A DNA stretch of 64,000 nucleotides, from assembly GCA_900316015.1 (NCBI GenBank), contig ONBG01000006.1, forward strand, positions 62,001 through 126,000, read 5' to 3'. Source of the stretch: an uncultured Prevotella sp. GTDB taxonomy: Bacteria; Bacteroidota; Bacteroidia; Bacteroidales; Bacteroidaceae. Each line of letters starts with the position of its first letter. Positions within the stretch are counted from its first letter, which is position 1. Positions 46,749 through 56,882 of the stretch are shown piece by piece. The notes under the pieces are model-generated. The model was given only the letters and a program-made list of their open reading frames with translations. It did not search any database and was not told the origin of the DNA. Position numbers and translations under genes: made by a program.

Positions 46749-48743
46749 CTAATATCCAGGATTCTGCTGAGCTGCCTTTTCTTCAGAAGTCAAGGCTTTC
46801 CCATCTTTTTGGATCGCATCCAAATAGGTTTGAGGAATCGGTCGCAACAAATGATGCTCGTCTATGTTGGGAGCAGCATCCTTGTTGAATGCCTTGGCAC
46901 GGGATACTAACGTTTTCGTGCGAGCCAAGTCCACCCAGCGGACAAGTTCTCCAAACATCTCACGTGTCTTCTCATTGAGCAGGAAGCACATGGCCACGTC
47001 ATACTGACTGGACAGTCCCAATTTTTTCACGATGGCTTGGTCTTCAGCAGGCAACTTGTCTACCTGACTGATATCTGACACATCCAGATGGGAAGACTGT
47101 TTGTCGAGACTGCCTAATGGCAGGTTGTTCGATTCGTAGTAAGTACTCCGGTTGATATATGAGCCAATACCTTGCTGTTTGATGAACACATTCCAGCCCA
47201 GTGCGCTTTCATTCCAAGCAGCTCCGCCGTTTACATGTTCCTCACGATTCTCTCCTACTTTCCATTGTGCTCTTTCACGGATGATGTTCAGATATTTGGT
47301 AGCTGACGCATAATCGCCTTTACGGATGTATGCCTCGGCAATGAAGAAATAGTCTTCTGCCGACCGTGCAAGGATTCCATCACGGTTGCCCTTTTCCTCA
47401 TTGATGGTAGAGCGGGAACCGTCGACCCACTTGCTGCAAGGCGCGAAGTACTTAATATAAGCATCATCTTCCAAAGGCTTGTCAGCACTCGTTGTGCCGG
47501 AAGGATACTCCACAAAGGTTGTAGGCACCTTCTTGCCGGATTCTGCATCTACGCCAACCTCATTGTTCCTGACTGCACTGAAACGGCTATCGCCTGGCTT
47601 GTTAAGGATGAACATCACGGCAACATCGCCTAAGTCATGTCCTGCCAATGTATTGTTCTGGCGAAGCTTGGTACGGAAAGATTTCCACATACGTGAGTCG
47701 TTGACATGATCGAAGACATTATAAGCATAATAGGTTGAACGCAGACGGTTATACTCACGCTCACCAGGGATATCTCGCTGCATACCGGGAAGGTCCTTAT
47801 ACTGGCTCGTGAAATACAAGTGCATGCTATTGCCATAATTCGGCTTTGAGGCTTCTGTCGTCGTGAACTGGGCAGAAAGGACGATCTCAGGAAGGTTCTC
47901 ATTGTCACCATCAGGCTTGGTGTAATTCCAAAGGTCAGCAAAATTAGCAGCCAGAGGGTGCTTATTGATTACCACGGTCGCATATTGAATGACCTTGTCC
48001 AAGTCAGCCGACTTTGTCGAAGCATTCCAACTATCGTTGATCTCAGAAGCGCGCCACAAATAAGCCTTTGCCAAGAAGTGAGCAACAGCAGACTTTGTGA
48101 TATGTCCATCGTTACTGCTGTCATCCGTGATTTCTGTATAGGCAGACTCTAAATCAGAAAGTACTTGGTTAATGACTTCCTGTGCAGTACTCCGGGTGAA
48201 CTCCTTTTCTATCTTCTCTGTCGTTGCCGTCAATTTCAAAGGTACCCCACCATATTGAGTAACCAGCTTAAAATAATCAAAAGCACGAATAAAATGGGCT
48301 ACGCCTGTCAACTGTGACTTATCCGATCCTTGATATGCCTCGAGCTTCTCCAGGAGCAAGTTGGCGGCGTTGATATCCGTATACATTGCATCCCAAAGGT
48401 CATAAGCATGCGTCGTATTGATATTCACAGTGGTGATATCAGCACCCAGGTTCGTGATATAGTCATTCCACATGCCATTACTTCCATCCGCACCAACGGT
48501 AAACTCATCGGTACCATAGTTTTGCATGGTATAGCCCCACTCAAAAGCGAAATGCCACCGTAGGTCATAATATAGTCCTGTGGCCAATGCCTGAACTCCT
48601 TCGTCGGTATTGAAATAATCCATATTCCGCTCAGTTGTCAGTTTTTCATCCAGGAAACTGCTACTGCATGCCGTGACAATCGGCATTACCAACGCTCCTG
48701 CCATGACTCCTGCCAATATATATGATTTATTCTTACGTTTCAT
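46749..48743 (-). CDS. SusD/RagB-family glycan-binding lipoprotein (pair 2)
   Basis: The 664-residue protein has a lipoprotein signal with Cys26 (MPIVTAC). The SusD core is visible as FDYFKLVTQYGGVPLKLTA, YFFIAEAYIRKGDYASATKY and the C-terminal LNEKTREMFGELVRWVDLAR. It is a surface receptor paired with the SusC encoded 26 nt upstream. The long length suggests extra loops that may shape ligand choice. Confidence 0.94.
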   Translation of the reverse strand: MKRKNKSYILAGVMAGALVMPIVTACSSSFLDEKLTTERNMDYFNTDEGVQALATGLYYDLRWHFAFEWGYTMQNYGTDEFTVGADGSNGMWNDYITNLGADITTVNINTTHAYDLWDAMYTDINAANLLLEKLEAYQGSDKSQLTGVAHFIRAFDYFKLVTQYGGVPLKLTATTEKIEKEFTRSTAQEVINQVLSDLESAYTEITDDSSNDGHITKSAVAHFLAKAYLWRASEINDSWNASTKSADLDKVIQYATVVINKHPLAANFADLWNYTKPDGDNENLPEIVLSAQFTTTEASKPNYGNSMHLYFTSQYKDLPGMQRDIPGEREYNRLRSTYYAYNVFDHVNDSRMWKSFRTKLRQNNTLAGHDLGDVAVMFILNKPGDSRFSAVRNNEVGVDAESGKKVPTTFVEYPSGTTSADKPLEDDAYIKYFAPCSKWVDGSRSTINEEKGNRDGILARSAEDYFFIAEAYIRKGDYASATKYLNIIRERAQWKVGENREEHVNGGAAWNESALGWNVFIKQQGIGSYINRSTYYESNNLPLGSLDKQSSHLDVSDISQVDKLPAEDQAIVKKLGLSSQYDVAMCFLLNEKTREMFGELVRWVDLARTKTLVSRAKAFNKDAAPNIDEHHLLRPIPQTYLDAIQKDGKALTSEEKAAQQNPGY

Positions 48744-48769
48744 AACTGTTGTCCTTTAAATATTAAACA

Positions 48770-51700
48770 TTAGAAAGATACATTCAGACCAAAGGTAAAT
48801 CCTCTGTTATAGGTACTCTGATAAGTATCCATATCAAGGAAGTCGATCTTGCTAAACACATAGCCAGGATTCTTCACTTGTGCGTATACTTTTAAGTTGG
48901 TAAGTCCCAGACTGGAGATCAGCTTCTTGGGGAATCGATAGCCTAATGAGATATCACGGATCTTCAGGTAAGCCCCGCTCTTATAGCCTAAGATATAATA
49001 GTAAGCATCCTTACCTCCTTCATCGAAGATAGGCTTCTGGTACTGGGCATCTTTATTATTCTCATTATAATAGTCGTAAGAGCGCACATTGTAACGACCG
49101 CCTACCCAGACTCCTCCTGTTGGGTAAGTAAAGTCCATACGCCCATAAAGCTGGATGCCTAATTCCCAGCCTTTATACCTCCAATTGGAACTCAGTCCAA
49201 GGGTCCAGCGTGGGTCTGTATGGCCAATGACGGCACGGTCGTTAGTGGCATCTATCTTGTAATCGCCATTCAGGTCAGCAGGACGGGTCATGCCAATCTG
49301 GAAACCACAACCGTTTGCGTTGAACTTAGCCATCTCAGCCTCATCGCCCTCATGCCACAGGCCCAGGCTCTTATAGCCATAGATGACTCCTGTTGACTCG
49401 CCAATGAACCAGAGGTTGGAGATATCATCTTCCTTGCCATTGGAGAGCTTGACAATCTCGTTTCTCGAATAAGCCGCATTGACATCTACCGTCCATTCGA
49501 AATCCTTCAGGCGGACAGGAACAAGGTTCAAGGTAATATCATAACCGAAGTTCTTCGTTTCACCTACATTATTATAAGTAGCCAAGAATCCATCAACAGA
49601 AGGGATGCTCTGCTTCATGAGCAAGTCTGTGGTACGCGAAGTATAGATATCAAAGACACCTCCAATGCGACCATTCAGGAAACTAAAGTCGATGCCGACA
49701 TTCCATTGCTTGGTCTTCTCCCAACTCAAATTAGAGTTGGCCATCAGCTCTTTCCCGTTATTACCTAACAAGCTGGTATAGGGCAGATAGCCTGACGTCA
49801 ATGCCGTTCCGTAGGGATAGAACATACTGGCGATACGTCCTTTCGTGGCATAAGGCTCGATTGCGGAGTTACCGGTGACACCATAACCCAAGCGGAGTTT
49901 CAACTGATCTATCCACTTCAAGTCTTTCATGAAGTTTTCCTGCTCCATGCGCCAACCTAAGGCAAAGGAGGGGAAAGTAGCCCATTTGTGACCTTCAGCC
50001 AACTGCGAAGCACCATCCGTACGAACGGATGCAGTGAGCATATAACGATCCATCAAGGTATAGTTGACACGTGCCATGTATGACTCCAATGACTTATCAA
50101 TCTTATTGGAGTTCCAACTCTTCAGGGCACTGACGTTTGTCGTCGTCAACGCATTCCACAGAGACTCTGGCAAAGGAATACCTTCTGCACTCATGGCATT
50201 GGTCTCGAAATTGTAATCAGTGGCTGTCTGCAACAAGGTAATGCCGATAGCATGCTGACCAAAGGTGCGGTTGTAATTGACCTGGTTGTCGAGCGTCCAT
50301 GAGAAATCAGTGTTCTTGACCAATTTCACATAGTTGACACCCTCTCGGTTCACAGACTTTGCATCATTGAAGACACCATTCCTAAAGTAGCGGAAATCAG
50401 GACCGAAGTTGATCTTGTAGGTCAAGCCCTTCAGAGGACTCCATATTTTGCCCAAGTTGAACAGGGCATAGAAACTACCCAAAGCACGGAAAACCTTACG
50501 CTCATCCTTCGAGTATTTGTCCTCATCAACAATAGTCTTGATCTTGTTATCACCACCAGGGTAATCGATGCGGTTGCCATTGTCATCATAAGGAACGGCA
50601 TAGACCAGCATACGGCGCGCTGCACTGTAAGCGCTCCTGTCACCACTCGTGGTTCCACCATCGTTGGACATACCGTAATTTTGCAGGCTGTAGGTACCAT
50701 TGATGCTGGCACTGAGGGTCAGCCATGGGGTTACTTGGATATCGTTGCTTACTTTCGCAGTATACCTTGTATAGTCTTGACCAATGATAACGCCCTTGTT
50801 ATCCAACCATCCAAAGGAGACGTAGCTATGCGATTTGGCGTTACCTCCAGAGCCACTGACCGTATGCTCGGTCGTAAAACCATCACGCAGCACATAATCC
50901 CCCCAGTCGGTAGTGGACACCTTAGATCCATCCCACGTTCCAGAAGTCCATCCCTTGGCGATATTTGCCCATGCGTAGGGATCGCTGTCCGCGTTGAAGA
51001 TAACCTTATCATTTTCGATGGTCGGTTGGTCGCCACGAGGATAATTGACAGGATCCTTATAATAATAGGCCCAACGACGCCATGTCAGGTAATCACTTGC
51101 CGACATCCACTTGGTACGATCCACCTGATGGTCGATCGTAATGGAGCCACTATAATTCAAGGTGAACTTCCCTTCTTTTCCTTTCTTGGTCGTGATCAAG
51201 ACAACGCCGTTGGCACCGCGGGAGCCATAGATGGCGGTAGAAGAAGCATCCTTCAGAATCTCCACGGACTCGATATCCTCCGGATTCAAGGATTCCAAGG
51301 CACCTCCGCGCCCAGCCTTGCTATCCAAGTTCTCCTCATACGTCGTACCCATCGTCGTATTCAAGGGAACGCCATCAACGACATATAATGGGGAACTGGA
51401 AGCGGAAAGGGATCGGATACCTCGTATATAGACATCTCCCATCTCTCCTGGACGATCACTGGTGCGAATGTCAACACCGGCGGCATGCCCCTGTAAGGCA
51501 TCATACACATTCGAGGTAGGGCGCTCGTTCAACTTCTCCTGGTTGACCGAGATCATGGCACCCGTAACGTCGCTCTTTTTCTGCACGCCATAGCCAACAA
51601 CCACGACCTCCTCTAAGGTCTTCTTGTCTTCTAATAAGGTGATGTTGATCGTAGAGCGACCGTTGACTGAGATATTCTGTGTGACATATCCCACATAAGA

Positions 51701-51955
51701 AATGACAAGTGTTGCCGAGGATGGAACGTTAGGAATCGTGTAGTTTCCATCAATATCGGACACCGTACCTTGGGATGTACCTTTTATAAGGACACTCGCC
51801 CCGATAATAGGTTCGCCACTTGTATCCTTAATCTGTCCTGATACCTTACTTTGGGCCAGAACGAAACCGGACACTTGCATGAAGCACACTAACATGATTA
51901 CTCTCAGCAGATCATTAAAATTAAGTAATCGGTTCTTAGGTTTAATCATTTTCAT
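48770..51955 (-). CDS. SusC/RagA-family TonB-dependent transporter (pair 2)
   Basis: The protein has 1061 residues with a signal peptide ending FVLAQ. It has the carboxypeptidase-D-like domain (IKDTSGEPIIGASVLIKGTS), the plug start EEVVVVGYGVQKKSDVTGAM and DASSTAIYGSRGANGVVLIT, and a barrel ending GFTFGLNVSF. It imports an oligosaccharide with its SusD partner. The divergent GH28 gene suggests a galacturonan fragment. Confidence 0.95.
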   Translation of the reverse strand: MKMIKPKNRLLNFNDLLRVIMLVCFMQVSGFVLAQSKVSGQIKDTSGEPIIGASVLIKGTSQGTVSDIDGNYTIPNVPSSATLVISYVGYVTQNISVNGRSTINITLLEDKKTLEEVVVVGYGVQKKSDVTGAMISVNQEKLNERPTSNVYDALQGHAAGVDIRTSDRPGEMGDVYIRGIRSLSASSSPLYVVDGVPLNTTMGTTYEENLDSKAGRGGALESLNPEDIESVEILKDASSTAIYGSRGANGVVLITTKKGKEGKFTLNYSGSITIDHQVDRTKWMSASDYLTWRRWAYYYKDPVNYPRGDQPTIENDKVIFNADSDPYAWANIAKGWTSGTWDGSKVSTTDWGDYVLRDGFTTEHTVSGSGGNAKSHSYVSFGWLDNKGVIIGQDYTRYTAKVSNDIQVTPWLTLSASINGTYSLQNYGMSNDGGTTSGDRSAYSAARRMLVYAVPYDDNGNRIDYPGGDNKIKTIVDEDKYSKDERKVFRALGSFYALFNLGKIWSPLKGLTYKINFGPDFRYFRNGVFNDAKSVNREGVNYVKLVKNTDFSWTLDNQVNYNRTFGQHAIGITLLQTATDYNFETNAMSAEGIPLPESLWNALTTTNVSALKSWNSNKIDKSLESYMARVNYTLMDRYMLTASVRTDGASQLAEGHKWATFPSFALGWRMEQENFMKDLKWIDQLKLRLGYGVTGNSAIEPYATKGRIASMFYPYGTALTSGYLPYTSLLGNNGKELMANSNLSWEKTKQWNVGIDFSFLNGRIGGVFDIYTSRTTDLLMKQSIPSVDGFLATYNNVGETKNFGYDITLNLVPVRLKDFEWTVDVNAAYSRNEIVKLSNGKEDDISNLWFIGESTGVIYGYKSLGLWHEGDEAEMAKFNANGCGFQIGMTRPADLNGDYKIDATNDRAVIGHTDPRWTLGLSSNWRYKGWELGIQLYGRMDFTYPTGGVWVGGRYNVRSYDYYNENNKDAQYQKPIFDEGGKDAYYYILGYKSGAYLKIRDISLGYRFPKKLISSLGLTNLKVYAQVKNPGYVFSKIDFLDMDTYQSTYNRGFTFGLNVSF

Positions 51956-51992
51956 GTTAATTGATTTTAGAGATTAGTAATTATCAACGTTG

Positions 51993-52000
51993 CAAATATA
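51993..52000 (-). promoter_or_regulatory. Probable -7 element of the second SusCD operon
   Basis: TATATTTG on the minus strand lies 38 nt before the SusC ATG. No TTTG lies at the -33 distance, as expected if the hybrid regulator must activate it. Confidence 0.55.
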
Positions 52001-52130
52001 GTTCAAAATCACGTTTTTTATGCATGTACGATTGTACGAAAACAATATCCAAACGTTCAAAATCGATGCAAAAAGCCTGTTTCCACGCATATTTTCCCAT
52101 CCAGACATACGGACTTTGCTGTTTTTTTCC

Positions 52131-52138
52131 TATTTTTG
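52131..52138 (+). promoter_or_regulatory. Probable -7 element of the GH28 gene
   Basis: TATTTTTG lies 33 nt before the ATG at 52171 and has no matching -33 box. The divergent promoters share a 130-nt control region. Confidence 0.45.
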
Positions 52139-52170
52139 GACAACAATCTATTAAAACTATCAATCATAAC

Positions 52171-53505
52171 ATGAGAAAAATAGCATTATTATTAGGGACT
52201 TTCTTGAGTGCAGTTAGCCTACAGGCTAAGGTTTATGACGTGACTACCTACGGTGCAGTACCCGACACGACAGTCTTGAGCACGGCAGCCATCCAATCGG
52301 CCATTGATGAATGCAGCAGGAGCGGCGGTGGCGTGGTGAACATTCCAGCAGGTAATTATAAAATAGGTACACTGGTCTTGAAAAGCCATGTCAACTTACA
52401 CCTGGAACTTGGGGCTACGTTGTTCGGGAGCACCCACCTAAAAGATTACCGGAAACTAAAATCCGACTATGTTTCTTTCCGGACACAAGGGGAAACACTA
52501 CAGCTGATCTATGGGGATAAGGTCAAGGACGTGGAAATCAGCGGAAGCGGGACCATCGATGGACGAGGGCAATGGTTTCCTAAACTGACCATGAACGATG
52601 AGGGTATCACTCGACCGCACCTGCTGCGATTCATTCAAAGCCAGGACATCACCGTTGAGGGCATCACCTTGCGAAACTCCGGATGTTGGATGCAGCATTA
52701 CCTGGCTTGCGACAGAGTAAAAATCCGTGGGCTGCGCATCTACAACCGCAACAACCATAACAACGATGCCCTCGACTTGGACGGTTGCCACGAAGTCGTA
52801 GTGTCCGACCTCATCTCAGACAGTGAGGATGACGGGATTACCTTGAAGAGCACATCACCGCGCTTATGCGAGAACATCACGGTCAGCAATTGCATCATCA
52901 GCAGTCATTGCAATGCCATCAAGTTAGGGACAGAAACAAACGGCGGATTCAAGAACATCAATATCCGGGGCATCGTCGTAAAACCCAGCTATAATCAAGA
53001 GTTTCAATTAGTCCACCAGCCGATTGGGTCAAGTGGCATCTCCTTGGAAATCGTTGATGGAGGGAAAATGGAAAATGTCATCATCAGCGATATTAACATC
53101 ACTGGCACCCGGTCGCCCATCTTCATCCGCTTGGGGAATCGTGCCAGAGGTTATTATGACGGGCAAGTCATCGACCATGTCGGCTCCATCAAGGATGTCC
53201 ATCTGTCGAATATCATCATCCGAGAAGCCGGTCCTTATGGTTGCTCCATTACGGGCCTGCCCGGTCATCCTGTAGAAGACATCACGCTGAGCAATATCTC
53301 CATGGAACAAAAAGGAGGGCAGAAAAAAATTCCTGTCCCACAAGATGAAAAGGAAAAGAACTATCCCGAGGCTTCTATGTGGGGACCCCTGCCTGCCAAA
53401 GGCTTCTTCGTGCGTCACGCTAAAAACGTCAAGTTCAAGGATATCACGGTGAAGACGGAAGAGCCTGACGAGCGTCCCGACTTCGTAGAAGTAGATGTAA
53501 AATAG
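52171..53505 (+). CDS. GH28-family polygalacturonase-like enzyme, secreted
   Basis: The start at 52171 gives 444 residues with signal peptide MRKIALLLGTFLSAVSLQA. A longer frame from 51961 would place a non-signal stretch ahead of it and cross the promoter. The beta-helix carries the GH28 set: Asp199 (NNDALD), Asp220 and Asp221 (SEDDG), His246 (SSHCNA) and Arg in FIRLG in place of RIK. It probably hydrolyses homogalacturonan or rhamnogalacturonan in the periplasm. Confidence 0.9.
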   Translation: MRKIALLLGTFLSAVSLQAKVYDVTTYGAVPDTTVLSTAAIQSAIDECSRSGGGVVNIPAGNYKIGTLVLKSHVNLHLELGATLFGSTHLKDYRKLKSDYVSFRTQGETLQLIYGDKVKDVEISGSGTIDGRGQWFPKLTMNDEGITRPHLLRFIQSQDITVEGITLRNSGCWMQHYLACDRVKIRGLRIYNRNNHNNDALDLDGCHEVVVSDLISDSEDDGITLKSTSPRLCENITVSNCIISSHCNAIKLGTETNGGFKNINIRGIVVKPSYNQEFQLVHQPIGSSGISLEIVDGGKMENVIISDINITGTRSPIFIRLGNRARGYYDGQVIDHVGSIKDVHLSNIIIREAGPYGCSITGLPGHPVEDITLSNISMEQKGGQKKIPVPQDEKEKNYPEASMWGPLPAKGFFVRHAKNVKFKDITVKTEEPDERPDFVEVDVK

Positions 53506-53570
53506 GAAGCTTGGACAAGCTTGGAAGTAGATCATGATCAAGTTGGCTTGCCTTGATCATCTTAAAAAAA

Positions 53571-53652
53571 CAGGAGATGACCTTTTACATGCCTAAAGGT
53601 CATCTCCTGCTCGTTAAAAGGTCATCTATTACGAGACGGGAGATAACCTTTT
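53571..53652. repeat. 22-nt-phased intergenic repeat array, copy 2
   Basis: Direct units of the AAAAGGTCATCTCC family start at 53594 and 53616, 22 nt apart. Inverted units lie at 53573-53586 and 53639-53652. The first inverted and first direct unit form a perfect 15-bp stem (53571-53585 with 53595-53609) with a 9-nt loop. The last two units form a second, imperfect hairpin. The array lies in the 209-nt gap between the convergent GH28 and PL9 genes. The related array is at 13602-13702. Confidence 0.85.
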
Positions 53653-53714
53653 AGAAAGCACGCACTGCAATGACATCAAAAAGGAAGTAATTCTCTTGTA
53701 ATCAAGCAATTACG

Positions 53715-55049
53715 TTATTCTATCCAATCCTTTTCAAAGGGGTATCCTTGATGCTTCTGACAAGCCTTACTGGAAGGACGTAGCTTCAAGAAAGTCAATT
53801 CGGGAAGGGAGCCATCCGGTTGTCGTTTTGCCGACAACTGTTCCGGGGAGGTAAGGTCTTCGAAATCTTGGTCCGTCAAGGAGGTCGCAGTCGAAACAGG
53901 CAGGAAACTGTTATTGAAGCATATGCACAAAGTAGGTTTAAGCATTCTATAGGCATGGGAAGTGCCAACTGAGAGATTATTCTTCAGGACGTGCCCATAG
54001 CCCGGTACATCCCTGGCCACATCCCACGACTGTTGATTGCGCATATCATAATTATAGCCTTGGTTGTCGTATGAGGTATTATGGATCCAATCGTTTCCCC
54101 CCAGGTGATGGTTAGAATAAAAACCGTTGGCACGATTGTGGTAAGCAATGCAGTTCTTGATGACATTCCTGGGAGCTTTCACACTGTCGGCTTGTACCTT
54201 CAATCCATACCCACCTGCTTTGAAGCCGTTCCCATCGCCAGCTTTCTCCGTCGTGGAATAAGGCTTGTACCCATTATAGAACGACCAGCAGTGATCGATG
54301 GTAACAGAAGCCAGGTTACGAATCAAGTCGAAACCATCGTCACTATTATTCCAGGCACGGCATCCACGAAAGACATTTCCTTCGTCTCTTGCCTTTGCAT
54401 GGCAGCCGAATCCGTCAGTATTTCCTCCTGCACCTTGCTCGCTCACGCTGTCGTAATTGTTATAAGCATCGCAATTGAGGAAAAGGTTGTGGCTTCCTCT
54501 CCATATACAGAATCCAATGCCCATGCCATCATGAACGGCGACATCCTCTATGATGTTATAGGAATTGCCCCGCCGTATGGTCACGCATTCCGATTGGGTA
54601 TGGGTGGTGATGGTGACTTGCGTCCCAATGATATCAAAATTCTTGAGATGCAAATAGTCCGCATGGATATAGAAAACGGCTACCCGCTTGCCGACTGGCT
54701 TTACCTCGGATAAGTCGAAGACAGGTCTCTCCCCAGGATAGCCAGCGAAAACGGTACGATGTTGGGCTGTGCCACCTTTCGTGAGGTGGAAGACGCAGGC
54801 ATAGAGTCCACGTTCCTCATAACTGGCAATCTGATTTGGTCCGATTCGGTATGTCCCGCCCCGGAAGTAGACCGTATCTCCCGGGCTGATCGCGTTCTGG
54901 GCTGCCGCCAAGGTAGCCAACGGACTGTTGATCGTTCCGGCATTGCTGTCCCTTCCCTGAGGAGCCACATAAATGGTCTTGCCATGAAGGATCAAGCAAG
55001 AAAATGCCAACAGGATAGAAAGAAATAATGATTTATTCATGAATTGCAT
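53715..55049 (-). CDS. PL9-family pectate lyase, secreted
   Basis: The 444-residue protein has an N-terminal signal peptide ending LILHGK and a right-handed beta-helix. The PL9 catalytic region is visible: Asp212 (NTDGFGCH), Asp237, Asp238 and Asp241 (NSDDGFDL) as calcium ligands, and the base Lys277 (GDGNGFKAGGYG). It cleaves polygalacturonate by beta-elimination and leaves unsaturated ends, the substrate for GH105. It lies after the third SusD gene, separated by a hairpin. Either of the first two Met codons could be used. Confidence 0.92.
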   Translation of the reverse strand: MQFMNKSLFLSILLAFSCLILHGKTIYVAPQGRDSNAGTINSPLATLAAAQNAISPGDTVYFRGGTYRIGPNQIASYEERGLYACVFHLTKGGTAQHRTVFAGYPGERPVFDLSEVKPVGKRVAVFYIHADYLHLKNFDIIGTQVTITTHTQSECVTIRRGNSYNIIEDVAVHDGMGIGFCIWRGSHNLFLNCDAYNNYDSVSEQGAGGNTDGFGCHAKARDEGNVFRGCRAWNNSDDGFDLIRNLASVTIDHCWSFYNGYKPYSTTEKAGDGNGFKAGGYGLKVQADSVKAPRNVIKNCIAYHNRANGFYSNHHLGGNDWIHNTSYDNQGYNYDMRNQQSWDVARDVPGYGHVLKNNLSVGTSHAYRMLKPTLCICFNNSFLPVSTATSLTDQDFEDLTSPEQLSAKRQPDGSLPELTFLKLRPSSKACQKHQGYPFEKDWIE

Positions 55050-55061
55050 CGAAAAGAAGAA

Positions 55062-55094
55062 GCAGGTGCACGACCCGTAGAGTCGGACACCTGC
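55062..55094 (-). promoter_or_regulatory. Hairpin between the third SusD gene and PL9 (attenuator or weak terminator)
   Basis: GCAGGTG (55062-55068) pairs with CACCTGC (55088-55094), and inside it CGAC (55071-55074) pairs with GTCG (55082-55085). On the minus strand it is followed by a T-rich stretch 13 nt before the PL9 ATG. It may reduce readthrough from susCD into PL9. Confidence 0.55.
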
Positions 55095-55122
55095 GAGGAA
55101 ACGTTATATATAAACCTATCTT

Positions 55123-56862
55123 TTATTGATCCCAGCCAGGGTTTTGCGTCAAGTTCTCGTCCTTCAGCAGTTCTGTCTGAGGGATGGGGAAGAGGTACAT
55201 CTTATCATCCCACTGGCGACTCACTGTATTGCGAGTGTACTGTAGGGTACCGTCACCCTGTAGAGTGATCTTCATCTCTGTAATACTCTTGAAGTAAGCA
55301 TCCGCCTCTTTCCAACGACGCACGTCCCAAAAGCGATGTCCCTCGAAAGCCAATTCCACCATTCGCTCTTTCTTATACTTCGTCCAGAAGTCAGCGTTGC
55401 TCAGTCCCATCGGGAAAGCAGGCATCCCTGCCCTCACGCGTGTCTTGCTGGCTGCTTCTCGGGCAGACATCGGAAACTCTGAACTGGTAGCGTCAGCCGA
55501 TCCTAAGAACTTAAATACCGCCTCTGCATAGTTCAGGTAGAACTCACCCAACCGGAATGTGATCCAAGTATGGTCATCTGCAGTGTACTTGCTGGTTGAC
55601 CTTAAGTCGATCGCCCCATGGCAATATTTCTTGACATAATAGCCCGTCGGCGTACCTCCGGCGATAGGCTCACCGTGGGTTCCTCCCTCATAGGTCTCAA
55701 GAACAGTCTTATAAGAGGTAGGCCAAACATCACCATTTCTTGCAATCGTTGCCTCGAATCGGGGATCCCTACCAGCATAAGGGTTGTTCTCGTCATAACC
55801 GCTGCCAGCCTCATGGATACCCAAGCCCGTGGCTTTCATGTCATAGGCATCCACTAAGTTCTGGGTAGGACAGTTTCCGCCCTTCCCTCCTTCGATGCCA
55901 ACGGGATAATTGTAATTCTCGAAGACAGCGGAAGCACCATTGGTACCTGATCCATAGATGCGTCGACCGAAGATGATCTCCTTCGTGATCGACTCATCCG
56001 ACCAGTTATTCACCGACCATAGGTTCTCATATTTAGCAGTAAGCCCCATCCCCCTTGCCTCACAGGCATCGATGAGTTCCTTAGTATAGAGAGCCGCGGT
56101 CTTATATCGGTTCATGTCATTGGACGTATTGAACAAAGGACTTGCCCAATAGAGGGCGGCACGTGCCCTCAAAGCGAGCACGCCCAAGTTGTTCACGCGT
56201 CCAGTCTCTGCTGGGGTAATCTGATAATTGCCTTCGTTTGAATAATCCTTGATGATGCTGTCCTTGACGGCATTGCACTCATCCATGATATATTGGAACA
56301 CCTCATCAGAAGTAGAACGACCCATCTTGTTGATCTCTGCCGCAGCCGTAGTCTGCTTGATCAAAGGCACGCCACCATATTGGCGCACGAGGTTAAAATA
56401 GAAATAAGCACGCCAGAACTTGCATTCGTACTTATAGTTCTTATACCGGTAGAGCTGCGCCTCGTAATCAGAGTTCAGCTTCAGGTCGTCAAAGGTGAGC
56501 CCTTGCATCTCGCTCAGCACATGGTTGCAGATATTAATGCCCTCATACATCGACGACCACATGGCACTCTTAGCATTGGACGGGCTCCAACTTCCGTTGT
56601 AAAAGTCCTCGATGGAGTTGCCACTATAAGCATACTCACTCTCATCGGAGGCTGATCCCAAGATCGCGCCACTGTAGTTTTGCCCGAAATCATAATCTGC
56701 ATGATTATAGATATCCGTCATAAAGCCACCCACCTTCTCGAAAGTCCGCGTGATATAGGCCTTATCGTAAATATTATACTCGTTATAGTTCATCTTGTCT
56801 GAGCAGGATGCGCAAGCAGCTAAGACAAGGGAGCCATAGAGAATTGCTTGATTGATTTTCAT
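55123..56862 (-). CDS. SusD/RagB-family glycan-binding lipoprotein (pair 3)
   Basis: This 579-residue lipoprotein has Cys20 (LAACASC). FWRAYFYFNLVRQYGGVPLI, FRLGEFYLNYAEAVFKFLG and ERMVELAFEGHRFWDVRRWK are SusD signatures. It is paired with the SusC encoded 20 nt upstream and leads into the PL9 gene. Confidence 0.94.
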   Translation of the reverse strand: MKINQAILYGSLVLAACASCSDKMNYNEYNIYDKAYITRTFEKVGGFMTDIYNHADYDFGQNYSGAILGSASDESEYAYSGNSIEDFYNGSWSPSNAKSAMWSSMYEGINICNHVLSEMQGLTFDDLKLNSDYEAQLYRYKNYKYECKFWRAYFYFNLVRQYGGVPLIKQTTAAAEINKMGRSTSDEVFQYIMDECNAVKDSIIKDYSNEGNYQITPAETGRVNNLGVLALRARAALYWASPLFNTSNDMNRYKTAALYTKELIDACEARGMGLTAKYENLWSVNNWSDESITKEIIFGRRIYGSGTNGASAVFENYNYPVGIEGGKGGNCPTQNLVDAYDMKATGLGIHEAGSGYDENNPYAGRDPRFEATIARNGDVWPTSYKTVLETYEGGTHGEPIAGGTPTGYYVKKYCHGAIDLRSTSKYTADDHTWITFRLGEFYLNYAEAVFKFLGSADATSSEFPMSAREAASKTRVRAGMPAFPMGLSNADFWTKYKKERMVELAFEGHRFWDVRRWKEADAYFKSITEMKITLQGDGTLQYTRNTVSRQWDDKMYLFPIPQTELLKDENLTQNPGWDQ

Positions 56863-56882
56863 ATCTTTCCGTATTTATGGGT

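Noticed and set aside
50681-51388. Plus-strand frame of 235 codons inside the second SusC gene
   Set aside because: It is antisense to a clear SusC gene. Such long shadows recur opposite SusC plug regions.
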